From: Burkholderiales bacterium 39-55-53
GTDB lineage: Bacteria; Pseudomonadota; Gammaproteobacteria; Burkholderiales; Burkholderiaceae_C
DNA: 64,000 nucleotides
Direction of reading: 5' to 3'
NCBI GenBank assembly: GCA_002282445.1
Contig: NCJK01000001.1
Coordinates: 248,001 to 312,000 of the forward strand
In this document: positions 37,114 through 46,725 of the stretch, piece by piece
How positions within the stretch are numbered: position 1 is the first letter of the stretch
How the letters are laid out: every line of letters starts with the position of its first letter
Program-made: the position numbers and the translations under genes
Notes under the pieces: generated by a model
Databases searched by the model: none
What the model was told of the DNA's origin: nothing
Seen by the model: the letters and a program-made list of their open reading frames with translations, nothing else

Positions 37114-39015
37114 ATGGCCATCCCCCAGTCCTTCATTCAAGAGCTTTTAGCCCGCGTCGACATTGTCGAGGTGGTGGGCCGCTATGTGCAGCTCAAAAAA
37201 GGTGGGGCCAATTTCATGGGGCTGTGCCCGTTCCACGGCGAGAAGTCGCCGTCGTTTTCGGTCAGCCCTGCCAAACAGTTTTTCCATTGCTTTGGCTGCG
37301 GCAAAAACGGCAACGCCATTGGCTTCTTGATGGAGCATGCGGGCATGACCTTCGTCGAGGCCGTCAAGGACTTGGCGCAAAACATCGGCATGCAAGTGCC
37401 AGAAGACGATGCATCCCCACAAGACCGCGCCCGCGCTGCCGAGCAGCGCCAAAAGCAAGCCACCCTCACCGATGTGTTGGAAAAAGCGGGCGAGGCTTAT
37501 CGCAAGCATTTACGCAACTCGCCCAAAGCAATTGAGTATTTCAAAGGCCGTGGCCTGAGCGGCCAAGTTGCCAAAGACTTTGGCTTGGGCTATGCGCCCG
37601 AAGGTTGGCGCAGCTTGGCCAGTGTGTTTCCAGACTACCAAGACCCGCTGCTCGCTGAGAGCGGCTTGGTCATCGTGAACCAAGAGGACGGCGAAGAAGA
37701 AAAACGCTACGACCGCTTCCGCGACCGCGTAATGTTCCCCATCCGCAACGTCAAGGGCGAGTGCATTGGCTTTGGTGGCCGCGTGCTGTTTGAGGGCACA
37801 CCCAAATATTTGAACTCGCCAGAAACCCCTGTGTTCAGCAAAGGCCGCGAACTTTACGGCTTGTTTGAAGCCCGTAACGCACTGCGAGACGCAGGCTATG
37901 TGCTGGTGACCGAGGGCTACATGGACGTGGTGGCCTTGGCACAACTGGGCTTTCCCAATGCAGTGGCCACCCTAGGCACGGCATGCACAACCGACCATGT
38001 ACAAAAACTGTTTCGCTTCACCGACAACGTGGTGTTCAGCTTTGACGGCGATGGCGCAGGCCGCCGTGCTGCACGCAAGGCGCTCGATGGCGCTCTGCCC
38101 TACGCCACAGACGTGCGCAGTGTGAAGTTTTTGTTCTTGCCAGCCGAGCACGACCCCGACAGCTACATCCGCGAATTTGGCAAAGAAGCCTTTGCCCACT
38201 GCGTGACCGAAGCCATGCCCCTGAGCCGCTTCCTCATCGAAGTAGCCCGCGAAGGCTGCGACCTGCACACGGCCGAGGGCCGCGCCCACATGGCCAGCAA
38301 CGCCAAGCCTTTATGGATGGCCTTGCCCGATGGTGCTTTGAAGCGCCAGTTGCTCAGCGAGATTGCCGAGCTGGCCGACCTAGGCAACCACGAGCTGCAA
38401 GACCTGTGGATGCCTGCACCAGCAGCAGCCCCCGCACGCAATGGTGAATTTAAAAAGTCATCCAAGTTCAAACCTCGAGAGTCTTATGCACCCAAGACTT
38501 ACAAGCGCGGCACACGCCTGATTCCGCAAGGCCGCGCCGATCACGCCGCGCGCGTGCTGCTCTCGCACATGGACTTGTGGGACGACCTCTCCACCGAAGA
38601 CCACAACCTCTTGTGCGAACTCGCCCCCCCCCACGGCCCGCTGTTTGTGTGGCTCGACCAGCAGCACCACGAGCACGGCAACCAAGCTTGGGGCGCACTA
38701 CGCGAAGGCCTGCGCGAGCATGAATCAGAAGACCTTGCCTTGCGCGTCATGGCCAGCGCCTTTACGCCCCTGTTGGATGATGAGGGCAAGCCCATGCCCG
38801 AAAGTCTCACGCCCGAGCAACAACGCAAAGAAGCTGGCCTAGAACTGCGTGGCATCTTGAACAAAATTTTGTTTGAAAGCTTAGACGCGCAAATGAAAGA
38901 GGCCATCGCCGAAGCTGCCGCCGATCCCACGGCCATGCAGCGCTACAAAGCCCTGTTTGAGCGGCGTAAGCAACTAGGCCTGATCCCGCAAAAACTGGTC
39001 GAAAGCCAAGATTGA
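37114..39015 (+). CDS. dnaG: DNA primase
   Basis: DnaG makes RNA primers at the replication fork. The 633-residue product starts MAIPQSFIQELLARVDIVEV, as in relatives, with the CHC2 zinc ribbon C38, H41, C59 and C62, the primase core, the TOPRIM VTEGYMDVVALAQLG near 267 and the acidic FDGDGAGRRAA near 310. A C-terminal DnaB-interacting region follows. The start is certain from homology but has no ribosome binding site, because a terminator-like hairpin ends 4 bases upstream. rpoD follows, as in the classical macromolecular synthesis operon; rpsU is not beside it here. Confidence 0.96.
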   Translation: MAIPQSFIQELLARVDIVEVVGRYVQLKKGGANFMGLCPFHGEKSPSFSVSPAKQFFHCFGCGKNGNAIGFLMEHAGMTFVEAVKDLAQNIGMQVPEDDASPQDRARAAEQRQKQATLTDVLEKAGEAYRKHLRNSPKAIEYFKGRGLSGQVAKDFGLGYAPEGWRSLASVFPDYQDPLLAESGLVIVNQEDGEEEKRYDRFRDRVMFPIRNVKGECIGFGGRVLFEGTPKYLNSPETPVFSKGRELYGLFEARNALRDAGYVLVTEGYMDVVALAQLGFPNAVATLGTACTTDHVQKLFRFTDNVVFSFDGDGAGRRAARKALDGALPYATDVRSVKFLFLPAEHDPDSYIREFGKEAFAHCVTEAMPLSRFLIEVAREGCDLHTAEGRAHMASNAKPLWMALPDGALKRQLLSEIAELADLGNHELQDLWMPAPAAAPARNGEFKKSSKFKPRESYAPKTYKRGTRLIPQGRADHAARVLLSHMDLWDDLSTEDHNLLCELAPPHGPLFVWLDQQHHEHGNQAWGALREGLREHESEDLALRVMASAFTPLLDDEGKPMPESLTPEQQRKEAGLELRGILNKILFESLDAQMKEAIAEAAADPTAMQRYKALFERRKQLGLIPQKLVESQD

Positions 39016-39050
39016 TGCGGCTGTGGCCAATCTAGTGCCACCTTTTTGGG

Positions 39051-39056
39051 TATAAT
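39051..39056 (+). promoter_or_regulatory. Strong -10 (TATAAT) upstream of rpoD
   Basis: A consensus TATAAT preceded by TTGGG lies 36 bases after the dnaG stop and about 210 bases before rpoD. No good -35 is seen at 17 bases. The resulting leader would be about 200 bases. The 251-base gap holds no convincing gene; a 62-codon frame in it has no family features. Confidence 0.5.
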
Positions 39057-39266
39057 CCACACTTAGCAAGTGCGACAGCAGCACCTCCGGGCCCGGCCAA
39101 CCGTGACACAAGCGCACGACTCGCCACCTCACCGCAAGGACTGCATTCCAAATGTTCGCCCAATCCGCTTGCTTCTAGAAGTTCACACTTCACCCCCCTT
39201 TTCTCTTTTCCCGCGCCGGGTTTATGTGGCGCTGTGTATTCGTTTCTTTGAAGTCTAGGAGTTTCC

Positions 39267-41639
39267 ATGCCTGTTGACCGTAAGTCCAAGAAGCCTGCCA
39301 AGCCTGTGGCCAAAAAGCCAGCCGCTGCCGCCCCCAAGGCTGCAGCCAAGCCAGCTGTGAAAGCCCCAGCCAAAGCAGTTACCAAGTCAGCCGCAAAACC
39401 CGTTGCAAAAACCGCCGCTAAACCAGCAACCAAGCCAGCAACGAAAGCCCAGTCAGTGCCCGCACCAAAAACAAAAGCTGCCGAAAAGCCAGCCACCAAA
39501 TCCGCAGCCAAAACAGCGCCTAAAGCCAAAGCTGAGGACACCAAGAAAAAAGCATCAGCCGTAGAGGCCCACGCCCCAAAAACAGCCGCAAAAAAAGCGC
39601 CTGCAAAGAAGGTCAGCAAAGCCAAAGGCAAAAAAGCCGCAGGTGATGACGAAGACATGAGTGACATCGAGGCTGATCTCGAAGGCGAACCCGTCGTCGA
39701 ACCCGGTGCAGAAAAGGCGAAGCCACTGCGCATGAAGATCAGCAAGGCCAAAGAGCGTGCCTTGATGAAAGAATTTGGTTTGGACGAAACCGTGCTGTCT
39801 GAAGAAGACATGCAAAAGCGTCGCCAACGTCTCAAAACCCTGATCAAACTGGGTAAGACACGCGGCTACCTGACGCATGGCGAAATTTCTGACCACTTGC
39901 CCGACAAATTGGTCGATGCTGAAACCCTTGAAGTGGTGATCAGCATGTTGAACGACATGGGTGTGGCCGTTTACGAACACACGCCTGACGCAGAAACCCT
40001 GCTTCTGAACAACAACACGCCGACTGCCGCCACTGAAGAAGAAGCAGAAGAAGAAGCCGAAGCTGCCTTGTCCACAGTGGACAGCGAATTCGGCCGCACC
40101 ACCGACCCCGTGCGCATGTACATGCGCGAAATGGGTACGGTCGAGCTGCTTACACGTGAAGGCGAAATTGAAATCGCCAAGCGCATCGAAGGCGGCTTGA
40201 TGGACATGATGGCTGCGATCAGCGGCTCACCTGCCACCATCGCAGCCGTGTTGGCCATGGCCGAAGACATCCGTGAAAACAAAGTGGTCATCTCCACCAT
40301 CGTGGACGGTTTCAACAACCTCAACGAAGCCGATGACTACGTGGCCGAAGAAGACTTTGACGAATTTGACGAAGAAGACGATGACGACGGCAAAGGCGGC
40401 TCTAAAGCTCTGACCAAGAAATTGGAAGAGCTGAAGAACGCAGCCCTCGAGCGCTTTGACCGCATGATTGTGTTGTTCGAAAAACTGCGCAAGACCTACG
40501 ACAAAGAAGGCTACGGCACACCTGCCTATGTCAAAGCTCAAACAGCTTTGACCGCCGAACTGATGGGCATTCGCTTCACCGCCAAAACCATTGAAAAGCT
40601 GTGCGAATCTGTTCGCAGCCAAGTCGATGATGTGCGCAAGAATGAGCGCGAACTGCGTCGCATCATCGTGGACAAGTGCGGCATGCCGCAAGCCACGTTC
40701 ATCAAAGACTTCCCACCCAACTTGCTCAACCTCAAGTGGGTGGAAAAGCAAGCTGCCGCGGGTAAGCCATGGTCGACCACCATGGGCCGCTACATCCCGC
40801 CCGTGCAGGACTTGCAGCAAAAGCTGATTGACTTGCAGTCACGCGTGGTAGTGCCTTTGGAGCAACTCAAAGACATCAACAAGCGCATGAACGCCGGTGA
40901 GCGCAGCTCACGCGGCGCGAAGAAAGAAATGATCGAAGCCAACTTGCGTTTGGTCATTTCAATCGCTAAGAAATACACCAACCGTGGTTTGCAATTCCTC
41001 GACTTGATCCAAGAAGGCAACATCGGTTTGATGAAGGCCGTGGACAAGTTTGAGTACCGTCGCGGCTACAAGTTCTCGACCTACGCCACGTGGTGGATTC
41101 GCCAAGCGATCACGCGTTCTATCGCGGATCAAGCGCGCACCATCCGTATCCCTGTGCACATGATCGAAACCATCAACAAGATGAACCGCATCAGCCGCCA
41201 ACACTTGCAAGAGTTTGGTTTCGAGCCCGATGCCAGCGTCTTGGCCGAGAAGATGGAAATTCCAGAAGACAAGATCCGCAAGATCATGAAGATCGCCAAA
41301 GAGCCGATCTCTATGGAAACGCCAATCGGTGACGATGACGACAGCCACTTGGGTGATTTCATCGAAGACAGCGTCAACACTGCACCATTGGAAGCTGCGA
41401 TGCAAGCAGGCTTGCGCGATGTGGTGAAAGACATCTTGGATGGCCTCACCCCACGCGAAGCCAAAGTGCTGCGCATGCGCTTTGGTATCGAAATGGCCAT
41501 CGACCACACGTTGGAAGAAGTGGGCAAACAGTTTGACGTCACGCGCGAGCGTATTCGCCAAATCGAAGCCAAGGCTTTGCGTAAGCTGAAGCACCCCAGC
41601 CGCAGTGACAAACTGCGCAGCTTCATCGACACGATGTAA
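39267..41639 (+). CDS. rpoD: RNA polymerase primary sigma factor RpoD (sigma-70) with Lys/Ala-rich N-terminus
   Basis: RpoD directs RNA polymerase to housekeeping promoters. The 790-residue product begins with about 125 residues made almost wholly of Lys, Ala, Pro and Thr, followed by an acidic stretch (about 126-145). Region 1.1 starts near residue 185 ([20 protein letters not shown]). Region 1.2, a non-conserved region with an acidic run, and regions 2-4 follow: region 2 has [14 protein letters not shown], and region 4 has [18 protein letters not shown]. Such basic extensions are known in Burkholderiales sigma-70. GGAG precedes the ATG and a terminator follows. Confidence 0.98.
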   Translation: MPVDRKSKKPAKPVAKKPAAAAPKAAAKPAVKAPAKAVTKSAAKPVAKTAAKPATKPATKAQSVPAPKTKAAEKPATKSAAKTAPKAKAEDTKKKASAVEAHAPKTAAKKAPAKKVSKAKGKKAAGDDEDMSDIEADLEGEPVVEPGAEKAKPLRMKISKAKERALMKEFGLDETVLSEEDMQKRRQRLKTLIKLGKTRGYLTHGEISDHLPDKLVDAETLEVVISMLNDMGVAVYEHTPDAETLLLNNNTPTAATEEEAEEEAEAALSTVDSEFGRTTDPVRMYMREMGTVELLTREGEIEIAKRIEGGLMDMMAAISGSPATIAAVLAMAEDIRENKVVISTIVDGFNNLNEADDYVAEEDFDEFDEEDDDDGKGGSKALTKKLEELKNAALERFDRMIVLFEKLRKTYDKEGYGTPAYVKAQTALTAELMGIRFTAKTIEKLCESVRSQVDDVRKNERELRRIIVDKCGMPQATFIKDFPPNLLNLKWVEKQAAAGKPWSTTMGRYIPPVQDLQQKLIDLQSRVVVPLEQLKDINKRMNAGERSSRGAKKEMIEANLRLVISIAKKYTNRGLQFLDLIQEGNIGLMKAVDKFEYRRGYKFSTYATWWIRQAITRSIADQARTIRIPVHMIETINKMNRISRQHLQEFGFEPDASVLAEKMEIPEDKIRKIMKIAKEPISMETPIGDDDDSHLGDFIEDSVNTAPLEAAMQAGLRDVVKDILDGLTPREAKVLRMRFGIEMAIDHTLEEVGKQFDVTRERIRQIEAKALRKLKHPSRSDKLRSFIDTM

Positions 41640-41652
41640 GTCAAACGAAGTC

Positions 41653-41689
41653 AAAAAATCCCGCCAGCGTCAAATTGGCGGGATTTTTT
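41653..41689 (+). terminator. Intrinsic terminator after rpoD
   Basis: AAAAAATCCCGCCA and TGGCGGGATTTTTT form a 14-bp stem around a 9-base loop, ending in a T run, 13 bases after the rpoD stop. Confidence 0.9.
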
Positions 41690-41781
41690 ATAGCGCAAGT
41701 TGATTTGTCTTGAACGGCTTTGTAAGGGCCGCATAAAGACTGATTTGTAATATTAATTTTTTATCGACCCCGTCCACTGCC

Positions 41782-42168
41782 GTGCTCGAACGCTTACTTT
41801 ATCGATCCAAAGCCACCAACACCTTGGGCAGTCTGCATCTGTTCAACATGTTGTCGGAAGCGCGCGCAAAGAATGCTCGGATGGGCATCACTGGGCATTT
41901 GCTCTACACCGAAGAGGTCTTTGTGCAGTGCATCGAGGGCACGCCCGAGGCCGTCGAATCATTGTGGAAAAGCTTGAAACGTGACCACCGCCATTACGAC
42001 CTAGAGCTGTTGGCACGAGGCCCCCAAGAGACTCGCCGTTTTGGCGACTGGACCATGGCTTTTTCTAGCTACCCCAGCCTGAACCGTTTCAACATGCCAG
42101 GCTTCTTCAGCGTTGAAAAAGAAGGCATGAGCGCCGAGGCCGAGCGCTGCGCTCAAGCAGACATCTGA
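41782..42168 (+). CDS. BLUF-domain blue-light sensor protein
   Basis: BLUF domains bind FAD and sense blue light through a Tyr/Gln/Asn hydrogen-bond network. The 128-residue product has Tyr7 (LLYRSKA), Asn31 (KNARMGITGHLLY) and Gln49 (FVQCIEG), the three residues of the photocycle, and the GDWTMAFSS segment with the semi-conserved Trp. There is no output domain, so it would act through partner proteins. The start is a GTG fixed by Tyr7; no clear ribosome binding site precedes it. The 3' end overlaps convergent aroQ by 16 bases. Confidence 0.9.
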   Translation: MLERLLYRSKATNTLGSLHLFNMLSEARAKNARMGITGHLLYTEEVFVQCIEGTPEAVESLWKSLKRDHRHYDLELLARGPQETRRFGDWTMAFSSYPSLNRFNMPGFFSVEKEGMSAEAERCAQADI

Positions 42169-42602
42169 GCGGCATCCACCGCAGCGCGTAAGCCCTGCAC
42201 ATAGCTTTCTGCACCTAGGCCACAGATTTGGCCTTTCACGATGTCGGCAAACACCGAGTGATGGCGAAACTCCTCACGCGCGTGAATGTTGGACATATGC
42301 ACTTCAATGATGGGGCATTTCAAAATAGCCAAGGCATCGCGAATGCCATAGCTGTAATGCGTCCAAGCACCTGCATTGATGACCACCGCATCCACTTGGT
42401 CGTGAAACGCTTGATGAATGCGTTCGCACAACTCACCTTCATGGTTGGTTTGAAAACAATCCACGTGTGCACCCAGCGTTTGCCCCTGAGCCACCAACTT
42501 GTGGTTGATCTCATCCAACGTCACCGTGCCGTACTGAGCCGGGTCGCGTTTGCCAAACATGTTGAGGTTGATGCCGTGCAGCACAAGAATTTTCAAAACC
42601 AT
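42153..42602 (-). CDS. aroQ: Type II 3-dehydroquinate dehydratase (variant)
   Basis: The type II enzyme dehydrates 3-dehydroquinate in the shikimate pathway as a dodecamer. The 149-residue product starts MVLKILVLHGINLNMFGKRDPAQYG; the Arg and Tyr of the active-site lid are present, as are INAGAWTHYSYGIRDA and EVHMSNIHAREEFRHHS with the catalytic His. It differs from the common GPNLNLLG and NPGAYTHTS forms, so it may be one of two paralogues. The chosen Met is where family similarity begins. tRNA-Val and dnaQ lie upstream. Confidence 0.87.
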   Translation of the reverse strand: MVLKILVLHGINLNMFGKRDPAQYGTVTLDEINHKLVAQGQTLGAHVDCFQTNHEGELCERIHQAFHDQVDAVVINAGAWTHYSYGIRDALAILKCPIIEVHMSNIHAREEFRHHSVFADIVKGQICGLGAESYVQGLRAAVDAAQMSA

Positions 42603-42710
42603 CTCCAGATGAATAGGAATATGCGTAGTTTGCCTTATCTTGCGCCCAACAAAAAAGGCTCCTTGCGGAACCTTTGGTATGTGCTTACGAAGCTTTTGAT
42701 TTGGCAAAAA

Positions 42711-42785
42711 TGGTGGGCGATGCAAGTTTCGAACTTGCGACCCCCACAGTGTGAATGTGGTGCTCTACCCCTGAGCTAATCGCCC
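42711..42785 (-). tRNA. tRNA-Val (anticodon CAC)
   Basis: GGGCGAT pairs with ATCGCCC, followed by A and an encoded CCA. The anticodon stem CCACA/TGTGG holds TTCACAC, anticodon CAC, reading GUG. The D-arm and the AGTTCGAAACT T-arm are regular. A CATAAT on the minus strand at 42819-42824, overlapping the end of dnaQ, may be its own -10. Confidence 0.97.
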
Positions 42786-42819
42786 ATCTTTACCGTTTCC
42801 ATCTCTGGAAAGACAGCAA

Positions 42820-43533
42820 TTATGCCACAGAATTTTCCAGTTTTCGCCAAACAGTTTTCCCGCCGCTCGATTTATCCAACTGAGCCAGCACATCGTCGTG
42901 TTGCGTCATCTCTGCTTCAGTAGCAGCAATCACGGGCAGCTGGTAGCTGCTAAGGTCCACGCGCTCTGTCGTGCGGGTTTGTTCGTCGTTGCTCTCCACC
43001 TCCATCAGCAAAGCATCTTGGCCGCGCGTCATGTTGATGTACACATCGGCCAGCAGCTCGGCATCGAGTAACGCGCCGTGCAGCGTGCGGCCAGAGTTAT
43101 CGACCTCTAAGCGGTCACATAAGGAGTCAAGCGAGTTGCGCTTGCCTGGGAACATTTCTTTGGCCATCACCAAGGTGTCGGTGATGCTATCCACATAGCT
43201 GGTGAAAGGTTTACGGCCTTGCAGCTCTAGCTCTTTGTTCAAAAAGCCCACATCAAAAGGCGCGTTGTGAATGATGACTTCTGCGCCTTCGATGTATTCC
43301 AGAAACTGATCGACCACCTCAGCAAACTTGGGCTTGTCTTTCAAGAACTCGTTGGTGATGCCGTGGACGCGCAAAGCATCTTCATGGCTGTCACGCTCGG
43401 GGTTCAAATAGAAATGCAGGTTGTTACCCGTGAGCTTGCGATGCAGCAACTCGACGCATCCAATCTCAATGACGCGGTCGCCGTTGTCGGCCGACAGGCC
43501 TGTGGTTTCGGTGTCTAGAAAAATCTGGCGCAT
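42820..43533 (-). CDS. dnaQ: DNA polymerase III epsilon subunit (proofreading exonuclease)
   Basis: DnaQ is the 3'-5' proofreading exonuclease of the replicase. The 237-residue product starts MRQIFLDTETTGL with D7 and E9 as metal ligands (Exo I), has IIHNAPFDVGFLN (Exo II) and HGALLDAELLADVY (Exo III, DEDDh type). The C-terminal tail is the likely alpha-subunit binder. Its ATG lies 2 bases after the fdx stop, so it is the last protein gene of the isc operon transcript. Confidence 0.95.
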   Translation of the reverse strand: MRQIFLDTETTGLSADNGDRVIEIGCVELLHRKLTGNNLHFYLNPERDSHEDALRVHGITNEFLKDKPKFAEVVDQFLEYIEGAEVIIHNAPFDVGFLNKELELQGRKPFTSYVDSITDTLVMAKEMFPGKRNSLDSLCDRLEVDNSGRTLHGALLDAELLADVYINMTRGQDALLMEVESNDEQTRTTERVDLSSYQLPVIAATEAEMTQHDDVLAQLDKSSGGKTVWRKLENSVA

Positions 43534-43535
43534 GG

Positions 43536-43874
43536 TCAGTGGTTTTCTTTGGCGTGGTTGATGGTGTACTTTGGAATCTCCACCACCAGGTTTTGCTGCG
43601 CCACGATGGCTTGGCAGCTCAGGCGTGAATTGGGCTCCAAGCCCCAAGCACGGTCTAGCAAGTCGTCTTCGTTTTCATCGGCTTCGTTGAGCGACTTGAA
43701 ACCTTCGCGCACGATGACGTGACAGGTGGTGCAAGCGCAGCTCATGTCGCAGGCGTGTTCGATGTTGATGTGGTTCTCCAACAGCACTTCGCAGATGGTG
43801 CTACCAGCAGCGGCTTGCAGCTCTACACCCTGAGGGCAGAGTTCGGCGTGGGGCAAAATTTTAATGACAGGCAT
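43536..43874 (-). CDS. fdx: ISC-type [2Fe-2S] ferredoxin
   Basis: This ferredoxin delivers electrons for Fe-S cluster assembly. The 112-residue product has the adrenodoxin-type ligand pattern C42, C48, C51 and C87. The length is usual and there is no signal peptide. It starts directly after the hscA stop, in the conserved iscRSUA-hscBA-fdx order. Confidence 0.96.
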   Translation of the reverse strand: MPVIKILPHAELCPQGVELQAAAGSTICEVLLENHINIEHACDMSCACTTCHVIVREGFKSLNEADENEDDLLDRAWGLEPNSRLSCQAIVAQQNLVVEIPKYTINHAKENH

Positions 43875-45731
43875 TTAGATGTTCTCGATGTTTTGTCCAG
43901 CCAAGGCGTGTTGAATGCCTCGGTTCATGCGTTGGGCTGCGAAGGCCTCTGTGCCTTTGGCCAGTGCTTCGGTGATGGCTTCAATGGCGGCTGCGTCTTC
44001 CAACTTTTTGGCATCCAGCGTAGCAACCATCAAAGCGTCAATGCGTGTGCGATCTTCGGCAGACAACAAATCGCCGTCGGCTTGCAAGGCACTTTGCGTG
44101 GCCAGCCACATGCGGTCGGCATCCACGCGGGCTTCAACCAAAGCGCGGGCCTTGATGTCTTGCTCGGCGGTTTTGAAACTGTCTTGCAACATGGCTGCGA
44201 TTTGGTCGTCAGACAAACCGTACGACGGTTTGACGGTGATGTTGGCTGTGACGCCGCTGAGCTGCTCTAACGCGCCCACACTCACCATGCCATCGGCATC
44301 GACCGTGAAGGTCACGCGAATGCGCGCAGCACCTGCGGCCATGGGTGGAATACCGCGCAGCTCAAAGCGCGCCAAGCTGCGGCAGTCGGCCACCATGTCA
44401 CGCTCGCCCTGCACCACATGCAAAGCCAAAGCGGTTTGACCATCTTGGTAGGTGGTGAAGTCTTGCGCCATCGCGGTGGGAATGGTTTGGTTGCGCGGCA
44501 CGATGCGCTCCACCAAACCGCCCATGGTTTCAATACCGAGTGACAAAGGAATCACATCAAGCAGCAGCAACTCGCCATCGGGGTTGTTGCCTGCCAGCTG
44601 GTTGGCTTGAATGGCAGCACCGAGGGCCACCACTTCGTCAGGGTTCAGGTTGTTCAGCGGTGCGCAGCCCAACAGATCGGCCACGGCTTGCTGCACTTGC
44701 GGCATACGGGTAGAGCCGCCCACCATGACCACGCCTTGGATGTCGTCTTTGCTCAGCTTGGCATCGCGCAAAGCTTTGCGTACGGCAGACAAGGTGCGTT
44801 GGGTCAAAGCGGCAGTGGCTGCTTCAAACTCGGCGCGTGTGACGATGTGGCTCAATGCGCCACTCGACAAAGCGACTTCAAACGTGGCGCTATCAGCCGC
44901 AGACAAAGCCTCTTTGCAAGCACGCGCAGCCACCAACACGTTCGATTTATCAGCCGGTGTGGCAATGACGCAGCCGGTTTGGGTTTGCACCCAATCGACC
45001 AAGGCACGGTCGTAATCGTCGCCGCCCAAAGCGGAATCGCCGCCGGTGGCCAGCACTTCAAACACGCCGCGCGTCAAACGCAGCACAGAGATATCAAACG
45101 TACCACCGCCTAGGTCGTACACCGCATACACGCCTTCGCTGGCTTGGTCTAAGCCATAGGCAATGGCTGCAGCCGTAGGTTCGTTGATGAGGCGAAGAAC
45201 GTTGATGCCCGCAAGTTGCGCAGCATCTTTGGTAGCTTGGCGTTGGGCATCGTCAAAGTACGCAGGCACAGTGATGACCGCGCCGTACAAATCGTCGTTG
45301 AAGGTGTCTTCGGCACGGAAGCGCAAGGTGGCCAAAATTTCGGCGCTCACCTCGACGGGCGACTTCTCACCAACACGGGTTTGAATGGCCAACATGCCGG
45401 GCTTGTCGACAAACACGTAGGGCAACTGATCGCGGTTGGCAATGTCAGCCACACCACGGCCCATGAAGAGCTTCACAGACACCAGCGTGTTTTGCGGATC
45501 TTCGGCTTGCGATGCCAATGCAGCGCGGCCAATTTGACGTCCATCGTTTTCAAGATAGCGCACGGCAGACGGCAGGATGACATGACCATCTGCATCGGGC
45601 AAACACTCGGCGAAGCCGTTGCGCATAGAAGCTACGAGCGAGTGGGTGGTGCCTAAGTCAATACCCACCGCGATGCGTCGCTGATGTGGGTCTGGCGCTT
45701 GGCCAGGTTCGGAAATTTGTAACAACGCCAT
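43875..45731 (-). CDS. hscA: Fe-S assembly chaperone HscA (Hsp70 type)
   Basis: HscA is the specialised Hsp70 that, with HscB, releases clusters from IscU by binding its LPPVK motif. The 618-residue product has the ATPase core with [26 protein letters not shown] and [10 protein letters not shown], followed by the peptide-binding domain. It is slightly shorter than DnaK and lacks the acidic DnaK tail, as expected for HscA. It lies 29 bases after hscB and immediately before fdx. Confidence 0.97.
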   Translation of the reverse strand: MALLQISEPGQAPDPHQRRIAVGIDLGTTHSLVASMRNGFAECLPDADGHVILPSAVRYLENDGRQIGRAALASQAEDPQNTLVSVKLFMGRGVADIANRDQLPYVFVDKPGMLAIQTRVGEKSPVEVSAEILATLRFRAEDTFNDDLYGAVITVPAYFDDAQRQATKDAAQLAGINVLRLINEPTAAAIAYGLDQASEGVYAVYDLGGGTFDISVLRLTRGVFEVLATGGDSALGGDDYDRALVDWVQTQTGCVIATPADKSNVLVAARACKEALSAADSATFEVALSSGALSHIVTRAEFEAATAALTQRTLSAVRKALRDAKLSKDDIQGVVMVGGSTRMPQVQQAVADLLGCAPLNNLNPDEVVALGAAIQANQLAGNNPDGELLLLDVIPLSLGIETMGGLVERIVPRNQTIPTAMAQDFTTYQDGQTALALHVVQGERDMVADCRSLARFELRGIPPMAAGAARIRVTFTVDADGMVSVGALEQLSGVTANITVKPSYGLSDDQIAAMLQDSFKTAEQDIKARALVEARVDADRMWLATQSALQADGDLLSAEDRTRIDALMVATLDAKKLEDAAAIEAITEALAKGTEAFAAQRMNRGIQHALAGQNIENI

Positions 45732-45760
45732 AGATGTGTATTGTCGCTTTCAGGAGGCGT

Positions 45761-46297
45761 CTAGTGGTCAATTCGGGCTTCGATGTCGTGCAAAAACTTC
45801 TCGATGAACATCAGCCCCCTCACCTGCTGCGCGGCAGCGGGCAGATCGTGTGCGGCATCGATAAGCTGGGCGCATTGCTGCAAAGCAGTTTTGTGGGCTT
45901 GCTGCACTTCGTCAAACAAGGCTTCGAGTGCGGCCACATCGGCGGCATCGTCCATGGCTTCGCGCCATTCCATGTGCTGCATCAAAAATGCAGCGGGCAT
46001 GGCGGTGTTGTTCTCGGCCTGAATGGGTGCACCACCCAGTTCGCACAAATAGGCAGCGCGGCGCATTGGGTCTTTGAGGCGTTGGTAGGCCTCGTTGATG
46101 CGCACCGACCATTGCATGGCCACACGTTGTGCGGCAGTGCCTTGAGAGGCAAATTTGTCGGGGTGGGCTTCGCGTTGCAAGTCTTTCCAGCGCGCATCGA
46201 GATGAGCGCGGTCTTGTGCAAACTGCGCGGGTACACCGAAGAGTTCAAAGTCGCTGACCGCGAGCTGGGCCGACAACGGCTTGGCCGGTTCGCTCAC
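45761..46297 (-). CDS. hscB: Fe-S assembly co-chaperone HscB
   Basis: HscB is a J-domain protein that brings IscU to HscA. The 178-residue product has HPD in the HPDKF motif and the three-helix IscU-binding domain at its C-terminus. The start chosen is a GTG with GAGG six bases upstream, 13 bases after the iscA stop. An earlier ATG at 46348 would overlap iscA and add sequence unlike the family. Confidence 0.93.
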   Translation of the reverse strand: MSEPAKPLSAQLAVSDFELFGVPAQFAQDRAHLDARWKDLQREAHPDKFASQGTAAQRVAMQWSVRINEAYQRLKDPMRRAAYLCELGGAPIQAENNTAMPAAFLMQHMEWREAMDDAADVAALEALFDEVQQAHKTALQQCAQLIDAAHDLPAAAQQVRGLMFIEKFLHDIEARIDH

Positions 46298-46310
46298 GTC
46301 ACGCCTCGCT

Positions 46311-46634
46311 TTAAATACGGAACGATTCGCCGCAACCGCAACGGTCACGTTCGTTCGGGTTCAAAAACTTGAAGCCCTCGTTCAGGCCTTCGCGCACGAA
46401 GTCGAGCTGCGTGCCGTCGATGTAGGCCAAGCTCTTGGGGTCGATCAACACCTTCACGCCGTGGTCTTCAAAGATCACGTCTTCTGGTTCTTGCTCGTCC
46501 ACGTACTCCAGCTTGTAAGCCAAGCCCGAACAGCCCGTGGTCTTGACGCCCAAGCGCACGCCCAAGCCCTTGCCACGTTTGGCAAGGTAGCGGGTCACAT
46601 GTCGTGCCGCAGCTTCAGTCAGTGTGATCGCCAT
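46311..46634 (-). CDS. iscA: Iron-sulfur assembly protein IscA
   Basis: IscA is an A-type carrier that passes clusters, mainly [4Fe-4S], to target proteins. The 107-residue product has its three conserved cysteines at C35 (GCSGLAY), C99 and C101 (RCGCGESF). The length is standard. It lies between iscU and hscB; a repeat-like hairpin region separates it from iscU. Confidence 0.97.
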   Translation of the reverse strand: MAITLTEAAARHVTRYLAKRGKGLGVRLGVKTTGCSGLAYKLEYVDEQEPEDVIFEDHGVKVLIDPKSLAYIDGTQLDFVREGLNEGFKFLNPNERDRCGCGESFRI

Positions 46635-46640
46635 TTAGCG

Positions 46641-46722
46641 GGCCTCCTGCAGAGCCGCCTCAAAGGAGGACCAGCCCCCTCGGGGGGCAGCGAATACATG
46701 AAATGATGAGCGTGGGGGCATA
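46641..46722. repeat. REP-like double hairpin between iscU and iscA
   Basis: CCTCCT pairs with AGGAGG (46643-46648 and 46664-46669), and GCCCCC pairs with GGGGGC around TCG (46674-46688). A further GTGGGGGC at 46712-46719 could pair with the first GCCCCC. I recall similar CCCCTCGGGGGGCAGCG elements dispersed in Comamonadaceae genomes. Only one copy is in this window, so repeat status is inferred. Confidence 0.5.
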
Positions 46723-46725
46723 ACG

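Noticed and set aside
39070..39258. 62-codon frame in the rpoD leader
   Set aside because: It has an Arg/Pro-rich random composition and no ribosome binding site; it lies in the presumed rpoD 5' leader.
39300..39640. Repetitive AAGCC/GCCAAA sequence, considered as a DNA tandem repeat or mobile element
   Set aside because: It is the in-frame coding of the Lys/Ala/Pro-rich RpoD N-terminus; codons vary between units, so it is protein-level repetition.
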